Part shown: positions 24,901 to 35,379 of the stretch, in pieces | Layout of the letters: each line of letters starts with the position of its first letter | How positions within the stretch are numbered: position 1 is the stretch's first letter | DNA from: Citrus sinensis | Lineage: Eukaryota > Streptophyta > Magnoliopsida > Sapindales > Rutaceae | Direction: 5' to 3' | DNA: 64,000 nucleotides | Assembly (NCBI RefSeq): GCF_022201045.2 | Contig: NC_068558.1 | Coordinates: 49,455,501 to 49,519,500 of the forward strand | Notes under the pieces: model-generated | The model's input: only the letters and a program-made list of their open reading frames with translations | What the model was told of the DNA's origin: nothing | Databases searched by the model: none | Made by a program: the position numbers and the translations under genes

Positions 24901-25100
24901 AAGAGAACAAACATAAATTGATTACGGTACAAATTTGTAATTCATAATGAAAATTCGTACATTCATTATAGGAAACGAAGAGCGATTTTGACATGCATAA
25001 GTCAAGATTGGTCATTTAACAAAAAAAGGAGGGAAAAAAAAAGAGAAATTTGAAGGGCAAAAGGAACTAACCTTACAAATTTAACTCTCTCGGTATTCAT
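21926..25100 (-). CDS. CNGC1: Cyclic nucleotide-gated ion channel, group I, CNGC1-like
   Basis: Eight coding exons on the minus strand: 25100-25072, 24822-24252, 24152-23940, 23848-23547, 23476-23365, 23055-22819, 22738-22344, 22235-21926. The total is 2169 bp, or 722 residues, the usual family size. Six transmembrane segments start at about residue 95. The pore reads GLRNLSSLGQNLKTS, at the exon 4/5 junction near 365-385. A C-linker (KYLESTTVRLEEMRVKRQDAEQW) follows, then the cyclic-nucleotide-binding domain (about 490-610), then a calmodulin-binding IQ motif (WAACFIQAAWRRHSKKK). Known role: plasma-membrane cation and calcium channels regulated by cNMP and calmodulin. A 5' UTR intron (25654-25129) precedes the start codon, with the leader exon ending at 25655. 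The last intron has a GC donor. It is assigned to CNGC1 over CNGC10/13 by the N-terminus (KFVRFDDWNS). Confidence 0.94.
22236..22343 (-). other. GC-AG intron in the CNGC gene
   Basis: The donor reads CAG then GCAAGT, and the acceptor is TTTCAG. Only this join gives HAFR-FHSVQWRTW, the family sequence. The nearest GT donor shifts the frame, and unspliced reading stops after about nine codons. Confidence 0.85.
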
Positions 25101-25655
25101 AACTTCCTTCTGATCTTGAAGTCCAAGCCTGCAAAAGTTCAACTTTATATATAATCTAGTAAACTAAGACTAATGTATGCAATAGGTATAACTATTTGTG
25201 AAATATATACTCTGATTATTATAAAAGAATTGGTCAATTGATGTACCAATAGTTGCATTATCAAATTTATAATTATGCCTTGATCACTATCTACTTCATA
25301 CCTAACAATTGTTGTTATGAGAATAAAAATTATATATATAGCACTTAAATATGTTTCCCTTTTTTTTTTCCATTTCAAGCGACAAATCGAACACAAATAC
25401 AGAGAAAACAACCAAAAGTTTTAAGTTTAAAAAACAAACTGGAAAACAGTCAAATATTTACAGGTTTAGTTTTCAAAGATAATGAACAAAGTAACACATG
25501 AAAATTTATTTAAGTAAAAAACACCCAGAAAACCAAGAAGTAAGGGCTCTGGCTTTATGAAACGGTGGTTTCTTGGTCACAAAGTTTTCTTATGATCCAA
25601 ACAGAAATCGAATAAACATAAGAAGAAAGAATTGTTGGCGTTGCTTTTACGTACC

Positions 25656-26038
25656 TGTTGTTCTAACGACCGATGGGGAGTAGAAGAAATGGGTTAGATG
25701 TTTGGGGAAAAAACTGAAATTATTTCGACTGGTAAACGAAGAAGAAAGTTCGTGGAGCGAGTGCAAGCCTCTAATGACAGTTACCGGCTGCGTTCTCAAA
25801 GAGAGGGAAACACATTGAGGGGTAATAACCTTTGGGTATCAGAATCTTTCTATTTATTCGAATGAGGGTAAAGTCCGTACATTTGTATAAAATAGATCCT
25901 CAATATTTTTCTTTTTTGGAATAATTACAATGCAAATGTGTGTTACACTGTTAATGATCTACTGAGAATCTTAAATATATGTAATATACAATTCAAAAGC
26001 CTATTTAGACTGATTCGAAAATTTATTTTCACTACCAA
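25656..26038. other. CNGC leader and promoter region
   Basis: The leader exon probably starts near 25800 on the minus strand. No gene was seen up to the Mutator-type element at 26048. Confidence 0.5.
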
Positions 26039-26047
26039 TATTAAAAA

Positions 26048-26737
26048 GGGAAAATATCCACCGTCCACCTATTTTTTACACCTTTTTCAAAAATACACAA
26101 TTCCTTCATTTTTTAGCTGGAATCCACCTAAAGTTACATTTTTTTTCACTTTTCCACTTCCGTTTGGAGTCCGTTAAGAAAACTAACGGAAACTTAATAA
26201 AATGACCATTTTACCCCCAAAACGAAAATTACAATTTCACCTTAAAAAATACCAAAAATAATAAGATTTAATGATGAATATCATTATTGGTACTTTAATG
26301 AAGTACAAAAAAATCTTAACTACTAGAGATTATAACTCAATTAATAATAAAACTCTACTTATCTTAAATTCAATTGATGATTTGTGAGATTGAGCTATTT
26401 TTAATACTACTATTATAATTTAGCATTCTAATTACAGATATATTTAAAAAAAAACATGTATTTGATGGTTATGGAATTAATTTATTTATTGACCGATGGG
26501 GAAAATAATTAGATTTAATCTAATTATTTTTTGTAATTTTTAAGGTGAAATTGTAATTTTCGTTTTGGGGGTAAAATGGTCATTTTTTAAAGTTTCCGTT
26601 AGTTTTCTTAACGAATTCCAAACGGAAGTGGAAAAGTGAAAAAAAATGTAACTTTGGGTGGATTCCAGCCAAAAAATGAAGGAATTGTGTATTTTTGAAA
26701 AAGGTGTAAAAAATAGGTGGACGGTGGATATTTTCCC
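26048..26737. mobile_element. Mutator-type foldback MITE A, 690 bp
   Basis: Terminal inverted repeats of about 200 bp, beginning GGGAAAATATCCACCGTCCA and ending with its complement. They are flanked by the perfect 9-bp duplication TATTAAAAA at 26039-26047 and 26738-26746. Long TIRs plus a 9-bp duplication are typical of Mutator-like elements. The core is AT-rich and non-coding. The TIRs share CACCTTTTTCAAAAATACACAA- and CCACTTCCGT-type segments with element B at 30925. Confidence 0.93.
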
Positions 26738-26746
26738 TATTAAAAA

Positions 26747-27353
26747 AAATCTACTCATATTTTACTTTTTCATTTGACCTCAAATTGAAATCATCAATAT
26801 TATTAAAAATACTAACCACCAATGAAAATTTACTGGTGTTTTTTATTTTTCTTAAAATGACCAAGAACTATAATGTTACAGAAATTATTCTTTGTATCGT
26901 GATTTGCGGAAGTTAAAATTAAATAAGGTAAGGTAATTTAGGTTTGATTGCAGAATAGGGATATCTTTGATATAAATTGATAAAATATAAAATGTAGGGG
27001 TTTCTGTGTTATTATTTCAAAACTAGGAAAAGATAAAAGACGGAGTCCACTTCGGAAGAGTCAAGTCCTGCCCGCGAGTCTCCAAGAAATTGTTTCTGAA
27101 ATAATGTGGGCCCTCGTGGGCTCCCTTGACTTAAAGTTCGGTCCCACAGGGGGGTTGCTCATTGATGGGTTTACAAATATCAGCTCCTGTGGTTTAGATG
27201 ATTTTTTTTTTTGCATAATAAAATCTATTTTTAACATAAATAATAAAGAAGTTCATTCCTTATTAGGGATTCAATTATTTTGAGAAAAAAATAATAAAGT
27301 AATTCATTCCTTATACGGCATCACAAAGTAAACCAGAAAAATAAAATATGACA
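26747..27353. other. Gene-free stretch with a GC-richer patch
   Basis: About 27040-27170 is clearly less AT-rich than its surroundings (it contains GTGGGCCCTCGTGGGCTCCC). It has no open frame of note and no identity I recognise. Confidence 0.4.
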
Positions 27354-28057
27354 TAGGAATGGCAAAATCCTCTACAGACACCTTAAATAGAAAAATTTTT
27401 GAATAATTTTGAGGGAATGTGGTGAGAGTAGGGGAAAAATAATTCTCAAATTCTTAATAGGGTGGGGTTTGGTTTTGTACTCCCCACCCTAATCCCTATT
27501 ATATATAAATATTTTTTTAATTCTTATTTAATAATTTTTATTTTATCAACTATAATGTCAACTAATAATTTTTTTATTTTATGTAATATAAACATGATAT
27601 GAATAAAAGAAAATCCTATAAAATAATTTTTTTTAACTCTAAAACATTGTTAAGTTTTCTTTTCTCTTTTAAGGTGTTGCTCTCTTCAAACATTTTTCAG
27701 TTTTGATAGCCTTTTAAGATATTATTTCAAACTTTTACATATTTTTTTAAAAATATTTTATAATATGGTAATGATTTTATTTTAAGTCTCTAATTTTTAA
27801 TTTACTAAAATTATGTATTTATACCTACTATAAAAATATAAAATAGGTAAATGAGGAATATGATGGGGATGAAAAAATCATTCCCCACATAGGGATTCCC
27901 CATCCGGCCATCCCCACCCCACTAAATTTATTGGGGAATGGGGTGGGGAATTGAGGTAAAAAAATTTAATGGGGTGGGGAATGGAGGTAAAAAAACTTAA
28001 TGGGGTGGGGAATGGGGTAGGTCTCCATACCCCCACCCTACCCCATTATCATCCCTA
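27354..28057. mobile_element. Possible hAT-type MITE, about 700 bp
   Basis: The left end TAGGAATGGCAAAATCC and the reversed right end TAGGGATGATAATGGGG resemble hAT termini. The flanking octamers ATATGACA and ATATTATG match only in part. Repeated GGGGTGGGGAATGG blocks lie near the right end (27940-28050). Confidence 0.45.
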
Positions 28058-28765
28058 ATATTATGGCATCACACACTATAATATAAATTTAGAATTTTAC
28101 CTTTAAGTATTATAGTTGAAACTAAGCTTAAAAATATTTCTGTCAAAGATCTATTGAAACCAACATCAATGTGGATCTAATTGAAACTTAGCATTGAAAT
28201 ATTAATAAAATATTTACTCTCATGAAAAATACTAGGAGATTCAAACTCTTAACTCAAAATGAGAGGTACGAGTTGTTTTACTCAATTAAGTACTAGTTTA
28301 TGATAAAGAGATTTATTATCAAATGCATTTGAAAAAAAATAAAAAATCATCTTTAAAAAATAAATTGAACTTCGAAGTTTATGAAGAAATCGCTAAAAGT
28401 TTGAAGAAATGTGTTGAAGAGGAGAATGTATTTGGTATTGTTAATAATAGAAATTATCCGATTTAAGATTTTGGGCTTTGTTAAAGTTTGAAAAAATTAT
28501 TACGCCATATAGTATGATAATATAATATTATTCTACTATTACATCATAGGGTATAATATTTTTTTTTTTTAACTTTAATAAAGTCTAAAATCGTAACCTG
28601 AGAAATATAAAATGATTTTCTTGAATTTTAACAAAATATTTTAAACGGGCGAAGTAAGAAATGAAAGCAGTTGGCAAACAGACCAAAGGTGGAAAAGCTG
28701 AAAGTTATTGTTGCAATGGAATCCCAGAATCCTGTAATGCTGGACTTCTAGTAGCCTAACTGTTA

Positions 28766-28766
<1 letters not shown>

Positions 28767-28806
<40 letters not shown>
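28767..28806. repeat. (ATT)n microsatellite
   Basis: About 13 uninterrupted trinucleotide units. Confidence 0.9.
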
Positions 28807-28810
<4 letters not shown>

Positions 28811-28925
28811 TTAGAATTAGGTGAGTTGGCCATCCTTGCTCTTGTGTTGTACCAATTGAGTGAATCAAATGCAAAAATAAATAAGATATTAATAACTACA
28901 AAGTAATAATGATTAATAGTAAAGC

Positions 28926-30439
28926 TGTTAACATATATGTTTCCATAATATTGATTTTGATGATAACAAACAAGATTAAGAATGATTAATCTTTTAAGAT
29001 CAAATTATTTTTTATATATATTTTAAATAAATCATTATTTTCACATTATAAATGTTTTATATTTAATGAAAAAATGATTTTATGAAAAATGATTGTTTAA
29101 ATACATGAAATGTTTGTCATCATCAAAAAGGGGGAGATTGTTAACATATATGTTTCCATAATATTGATTTTGATGATAACAAACAAGATTAAAAATGATT
29201 AATTTTTTAAGCTCAAATTATTTAATATTCTTTTTAAATAAATCATTATTTTCATATTATAAATGTTTCATATTTAATGAAAAAATGATTTTATGAAATT
29301 GGTTGTTTTTCAAAGTTTATGGTTTAATTGAAAGAATTTTGAAAACTTTGAAATAAACAAGTAGTTTTCTAAATTTCGGACTTGGACCTATTTGAAACTA
29401 TTTAAATGTTTTTGGGCCATTCTATAATTTCACAAAGTTTGGGCAAAGTCATAATTTCAGAAAGTTGTGGGATTGACAAAGCATTATTCTAAAGTTCTGA
29501 AATTGGACATTTTTGCAAACTTTCATAACGTTTTGGGCCACATTATAGTTTTATAAAGTTTTGGGGTCAAACTATAAATTTGAGAAAATATTCACTGTAG
29601 CAGTTACTGTAGCAAGCGGAAATCCGGTTTCTGATAAACGGAAGTCCAGATTCGAGGCAGAATCTATCCGAATTAAAAGCGGAATTCCGGATCTTGACAA
29701 ACGGAAATCCGGTTGTTGAGCAGTAAGCTACTGAGCGTAAGCGGAAATCCGGATGTGACAAAGCGGAAATCCGGATGTTCAGAAATTCAAATTTGTGGCT
29801 GTAACGGTAACATTAAGCGGAATTCCGGTTGTCCATAACTGGTAATCCGGTTACGACCAAAATGTGCATAACGGCTAGTTTTTTAGCTCAAACTATAAGA
29901 ACTCAAATCCAACTCATTTTCAATCTCTCCAACAATCTCCAACAAGCAAGAACAAGTGCACACAACATATATTGAGCTTCAACTTCGTGAATCATCATTC
30001 TTTAAATCATCTTTGTTCTTCAATTTGTATATCCACTCTTAAAGAGAGATTCATTGTTGTATTTATCATTTCTCATCAAATTGTGAGAGTACAAGTGTGG
30101 GAAACACTTGGGGTAAAGAGATTGGAGATATAATCTCTTGTTGTAAAGGTTTATTGACATCTCGAAGTCAATTGTAATCGTTGAAGCCTTGGAAAGGCTT
30201 GGATAGTGAAATCCTCAAGCGGGTGAGCTTGGAGGCGTGGACGTAGGCGGGGATAGCCGAACCACGTAAAAATCCTTGTGTTCGTTTTCTCTTCCTTTAC
30301 TCTTTTAATATTGTGTTTCATTGAATTTATTATTTTCGAATTGATTAAGGCATTAGATTGAATTGTTGTGTGGTTTGACTAGGATAATTTTTAAAAAATC
30401 CAATTCACCCCCCCTCTTGGGTTGCACACTTGTATTTCA
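28926..30439 (+). mobile_element. Ty1-copia LTR remnant: truncated 5' LTR + polypurine tract + full 3' LTR
   Basis: Flanked by a perfect 5-bp duplication AAAGC (28921-28925 and 30440-30444). 28926 to about 29085 matches the first 160 bp of the LTR at 29139 (both begin TGTTAACATATATG). Then comes a typical copia internal end with polypurine tract (CATCATCAAAAAGGGGGAGA, 29119-29138 region), then a complete 1.3 kb LTR ending near CACTTGTATTTCA. The internal coding region and most of the 5' LTR are gone. No gag-pol remains. The CACCCCCC tract near the 3' end resembles Sirevirus-type LTRs, an assignment from memory. Confidence 0.88.
29614..29856. repeat. Array of short palindromic repeats inside the copia LTR
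   Basis: Six close matches to CGGAAATCCGG or CGGAATTCCGG start near 29617, 29680, 29702, 29742, 29764 and 29818. Worn versions lie near 29637, 29665 and 29850. They are spaced 20-60 bp apart in the likely U3 region. Confidence 0.85.
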
Positions 30440-30444
30440 AAAGC

Positions 30445-32760
30445 ATCGCTAAAAAGTTCTTTTAATTTAACTTTTTAAACACTTACTTAATTATTCATGT
30501 GGTAAATAAAAAAGTAAAAAATAAATCATCTCTCAAAAGATTTTTCAAATAAAAGTAAGTTTATATTATTTTAATTAAAATTTTTACTTCACCAAAAAAA
30601 TAATAATTATAACACTTCTCTCTCTCTTCAAGAATAATAACAATTTTAGAGTCACAGAGAGAGAATGACAAATTTATCTAAAGAATCTCATTTGAAAAGT
30701 CTTTGAAAACTCTTTTTTTTTATATATAACTTTTCAAATAAATAGTAAAATTTTATTTGAAAAATCTTTCAGAATTTCTTTTGTTGATATGACTCTACAA
30801 GTTAGTAAATCATCTCCCAAAAGTCTCTTCCAGTTATAATAAATTTATATTACTTTAATTAAACTTTCCTCTACAAAAATATTAGCACACTTCTCTCTCT
30901 TCAAGAATAATGAGATAAAATATAGGGAAATTTACACTCGTCCACCTGTTTGTTTTGCCTTTTTCAAAAATACACAAACACTTTTTTTTTTTTCAGTGCG
31001 CCACCTGAAGTTTGCTTTTTGTTGCATTTTTCCACTTCCGTCTAATTTCCGTTAGTAGATTTAACGGAATGTTAACGAAATGACCTTTTTACCCCTCAAA
31101 ATTACAATTTAACCCAAAATAAATGGAAATTGGAGATAAATTGGATGTATTTAAATTTTTTCAAAGGTGGATGCTAGAAATTGGAGGAAAATAGTGTTTG
31201 TTGCTTGCTAAATTTAGAAAATTTGTATTTATTTTTTTGAAAGAGAAAAAATAAATACAAATTTTCTAAATCTAGCAAGTAATAAACACTATTTTCCTCC
31301 AAAAAAATAAATACAAATTTTCTAAATTTAGCAAGCAACAAACATTATTTTCCTCCAATTTCTAGCATCCACCTTTGAAAAAAAATTAAATCCACCCAAT
31401 TTATCTCCAATTTCTATTTATTTTGGGTTAAATTGTAATTTTGAGGGGTAAAAAGGTCATTCCGTTAAATTTGCTAACGGAAATTAGACGGAAGTGGAAG
31501 AATGCAATAAAAAGTGAACTTTAGGTGGCGCGCTGAAAAAAAAAAAAAGTGTTTGTGTATTTTTGAAAAAGACAAAACAAACAGGTGGACGGTTGTAAAT
31601 TTCCCTAAAATATATAATACTTGATTTAAAGCTTTAAAATACTCTCCAAAAATGATTGTCCTTCTCTCTCATATTGAAGAGTCTTCTAATAATGCTCTAT
31701 GCAAAAAAGGGAAAATCTTATGACTTTACGAAATATGAGTAATAATATATGCTTACAAAACTGGGGCTATTTTAGCTTAATAATTTAGTACGAAATTTGA
31801 GTGATGATAGATATTTAAATTAAAAAATAACGTTTAATAATCAATTCACCTACTAATTATATTACATGAAATTAATTACTCAAAATTTATATCAAATGTT
31901 TAAGCAAAAAGATAAATTCAAAATTTCATTATTTATCCATTGAACCCACCGATAAGCATAATCAAAGACTCTTTTAATTTTACTCTTCAAATGTTTATTT
32001 GCTCACTTATCTGAAAAATATAATTTTTTTTCTAATGACTTTTCAAATAAAAGCAAGTATATGTTATTTTAATCAATTTGTTTCCTCAATCAAAATAATA
32101 GCAATTATAGTACTTCTCTTTCTTCAACAATAATGAGATAAAAAATAATATAATACTAATTAAGGATGAAGAAGTCACTTTTTAATATTGAATAGAAAGA
32201 ATGATAATCTCATTTGAATAATCTTTTGAAACCTTTATTGTTGATGTGGCTTTTCAAATAAGATTCAAATGAGAAGTATAGTCTCATTTGAAGAATTTTT
32301 ATTAAAAGAGCCTTCTAATTTAACTCTTCAAATATTTATTTGCTTACTTATATGACAAATAAAAGAGTGAAAAAATAATAAGTCACCTCCCAACAAACCT
32401 TACAAAAAAAAATACGTTTATATTATTTTTATTTAACTTTTTCCTTTACAAAAATAATAAATATTATAATACTTCTCTCTCTTTAAGAATAATGACATAA
32501 AAAATAATATAATACTAAATTAAAGACTTCAGAAAGCTTTTTAAATAAATATCTTTAAATAAGATTGTATTTCTCTTTCTTCAATATTAAAGAAAAGAAT
32601 GACATAATATTATTTTCTTTAATATTGAAGAGAGAGATGTACAATTTTATTTAAAAAATATCATTTAAATAGTCTTGTTAATTTTTTTTATTGATGTGAC
32701 TCTTTAAAAAAATAATAAAATCTCATTTCAAAAACCTTTTGCCGTGCTCTTGAAATTTAA
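30445..32760. repeat. Degenerate tandem repeat block, host of nested insertions
   Basis: A worn unit containing ACTTCTCTCTCTTCAAGAATAA recurs near 30614, 30888, 32111 and 32470. Neighbouring pieces such as AATTTAACTCTTCAAAT and TCAAATAAAAGTAAG recur in the same order. Units are roughly 280-370 bp. The copia LTR and Mutator-type element B both inserted into this array. No gene was seen. Confidence 0.65.
30925..31605. mobile_element. Mutator-type foldback MITE B, 681 bp
   Basis: Ends are GGGAAATTTACACTCGTCCA and its near complement. The TIRs are 200 bp or longer. It is flanked by the perfect 9-bp duplication TAAAATATA at 30916-30924 and 31606-31614. The interior holds a second inverted/direct repeat of TTTAGCAAGCAACAAACA-type sequence, so almost the whole element can fold back. 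Related to element A but a different subfamily. Confidence 0.93.
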
Positions 32761-32784
32761 AGATAAAAATAGTATGGGAGCTCC

Positions 32785-32894
32785 TATGTTACAATTAATG
32801 TAACATACACACTCAACAACAACCACATAAATAATGGGCCCACACAATTTATGTGATTGTTGTTGAGTGTGTATGTTACATTAATTGTAACATA
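32785..32894. mobile_element. Short foldback element (family F1, copy 2)
   Basis: About 110 bp. The arms TATGTTACAATTAATGTAAC and ACACACTCAACAACAA are repeated inverted around a short loop with GGGCCCAC. It shares the outer TATGTTAC and CATACACA...CTCA layout with 843-949. Confidence 0.7.
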
Positions 32895-33168
32895 ACATTT
32901 GCCAAATAGTATTTATATATTTACTCATCTCCAGTGGATTAAATGAATATGATGAATAAAAAAATTAACATTTTCCAAGAAAAAATTTATATAAAGGGAA
33001 CTTTCTCCTATACACACACATAGAGATGCATGCACACGGTAGAGAGTTTTATCTAATTTGGTCTATCCGCAGGCATGGCAGGACAGCGATTGTGACTCTT
33101 TTGCTCATGATGCAAAGATACTTTGACCATCAATAGAATATTTGCCGTGGCATTTCTTTCTGGAAAAA

Positions 33169-34234
33169 TGTTATTTACCCCGGGTTGTTTCATCTTTTTT
33201 TTTTCATTCACCTTAAAACGACGTCGTTTTGTTTAGTTAACATCAGCCTCAATTGCTCTCTCTTCATCTTCATTTCAGCCACAAAACCAAATTAGCTTAG
33301 AGAAAACTGATTTCAAGAATATCAACGACAAAATCGATTGGGCAAAACCCTTAAGCTTTTATCTTCTTTATAAGTGATATGATTTGGCTTAAATAAGGCA
33401 AAAAAGAAAGCTTGAACAAGGTGGCTGCCAGGCGTGATGGCTGTCGGTGGTGGTGGTGCCGACGGCTGGTTATGCGTGATGGTGGCTGCCAGGACTGGAT
33501 TGTAAACAGCTCAAAACCAAGCTCGCCTTATACAAGATAAGAAAAGAAAAAGAAAAATTCTAATATCAATAATCAGTTTTGATTGAAGTTGTGCCTAGGC
33601 CTCCGCTATAATTTTATATTGCTTCACACCGTGTGCACAATCAGCGTCCCAACACTTGAAAGTTCAAGCGCTACTAATGGTGGGTGGTAAAGACTAGTTC
33701 CTCAAAATTTTCCAAGGATTGAAGAGTATGTAACAGGCAGAGCAGTGCAAGAGTTTGCCAGTGAATTAGAGATCAAATTCTTAGCATATGGAACACATTT
33801 GATTTAAGTTTAGGAGCAATTGCCAGGTCAGGTGAATGAGCTTAGCATCAGAGTCATCAATCAGGTGGTTGGTCAAAATTAAGAAACCTACGCATCTCCC
33901 AAGGGTTGAATGTTCCTGAGTTCTTAAGAAATGGCTTCTCTTCTTGCCTTTCAATTTTTCAAATACAACGACATTCTCTTCATAGTTTTACGGAGAAATA
34001 GAAGGCGAATGGCTGTGAAATGAAGGGAAAGAGAAAGCAGTTGTTTACAGAGAAATAGAAGAATGGTTGTGAGGCGAAGAGGAAGAGAAAGGAATTTGAG
34101 GCTGCCGTTGTTTTTGCCTTAACTAAGCCAAAACAACGTCGTTTTAAGGAGAATGAAAGGGAAAAAAAATTGAAACGGCGTCGTTTGCATTAGTTTTGGA
34201 GTTTGACCCGGGATTTAACTCGAGATAAATAACA
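33169..34234. mobile_element. Putative TIR element, about 1.07 kb, superfamily unclear
   Basis: The left part begins TGTTATTTACCCCGGGTT. The reversed right end begins TGTTATTTATCTCGAGTT, with CCCGGGT soon after. Both sides then share CATTCACCTTAAAACGAC against CATTCTCCTTAAAACGAC. GACGTCGTTTT palindromes sit inside each end. No target duplication was confirmed. The interior (GGTGGTGGTGCC stretch at 33450) may be captured host sequence. Confidence 0.5.
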
Positions 34235-34380
34235 GCGTTGTTTTCTTTCTCGATTTACTTTTCAGTGCCATGTATTTAGATATTCTTCTAGCACACACCA
34301 CAATAATGATAGTAAAATAGAATAGAAGTAATTATTTGACCCAATTAACATCTTCTCTACTTTTGATTGATTTACCATTA

Positions 34381-35043
34381 GGGTCCGTTTGGGATTGTTT
34401 TTAGAAAGTTTTAAAGTGATTTTGAAAATTTAAAAGTTAATTTTGGTGTTTAATAAAAAAAAATCAAAATCATTTTTGTCAAAATCAACCACTCTACAAC
34501 TGATTTTAAAAAACAAAAAAGAAGTAACTTTTAAATTCTGTTTTTGAGAATCAATTTTCTCCTTTAATAAAATCTCATAAATATCCTTACAATTATTATC
34601 TAAACCCAAAATTATTCCTATTTAAATTGGAAACAAAATCAATATTTTAATAATTTTTTATTTTAATTAATGTACTCCTTTCGTTTACCCTATTTCTTCT
34701 TTATATTTTACATTACATCAAAAGTTCTTTATACGGCAATATAGTATAAATTTTATTGTTAGTTAAAATTATTATAATACAAAATTTAAAAATATTGCAT
34801 GTACATGTTTCTATATGTGTAAATAAATCTCATCCTACATTATGCACATTTTATTAATTATTTGTTTTCTCACAACAATTTAATAATAAAATATACCAAA
34901 CACCAATAATTACTTTAAAAAATTACAGTATTTTTAAAAACAAAATTTATCAAATACTTAATTAATTTTCTTCACAATTAATTATTTATATAACACAACT
35001 AATAATTATTATTTTAAAAAATACAACATTTCTAATCTGGCCC
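34381..35043. mobile_element. Tourist-like (PIF/Harbinger) MITE, about 663 bp
   Basis: The left end GGGTCCGTTTGGGATTG is classic for Tourist elements. The right end is CTGGCCC. It is flanked by TTA at 34378-34380 and 35044-35046. The core is AT-rich and non-coding. The inverted match is short. Confidence 0.65.
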
Positions 35044-35116
35044 TTACGATTACTCCAGAAAATGTAAATGAAAACGCAAGGGTCCCTTCACTGCACTTCA
35101 CAAAATTAATAATGTA

Positions 35117-35140
35117 GTCGCGTACTTCATAGTACGCGAC
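35117..35140. other. Perfect 10-bp hairpin
   Basis: GTCGCGTACT, loop TCAT, then AGTACGCGAC. It stands just outside the Tourist-like element. No poly-T follows, so it does not look like a Pol III terminator. Confidence 0.6.
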
Positions 35141-35296
35141 CGTGCGAGTCTCAAGCTGTCATTGGGGATTGTGACATCCACAAGTTAATTCCCATAATAA
35201 TAACTTTACATGTGCATAATCGCACACTTATCCTCGTAAATAACATATGATATATATCAAGAAGCCAAGACTCATGGCAAGTTACTTTTAACATAC

Positions 35297-35379
35297 CTGC
35301 TGAAAGTGTTCAGAAAGTGAGGTAGCATTGCCAGAAGTCAAATCTCTTTTTGGTTCCAAATCCAAGATGATATGCATCC
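35297..35379 (-). other. Possible orphan exon (unidentified)
   Basis: On the minus strand, a TTAG acceptor is followed by 83 bp open in one frame (MHIILDLEPKRDLTSGNATS...EHFQQ), then CAG-GTATGT, a strong donor. The composition looks protein-coding. I do not recognise the family. An exon-like stretch 300-500 bp upstream on the same strand (35573-35810) has a broken frame, so this may be a gene remnant. Confidence 0.3.

Noticed and set aside
29567-29761. 64-codon open frame (-) in the copia LTR
   Set aside because: It arises from the palindromic repeat array and not from a protein.
29614-29856. CRISPR-like spacing of short repeats
   Set aside because: The genome is eukaryotic. The repeats are only 11 bp, spacing is irregular, and they lie within an LTR bounded by a target duplication.
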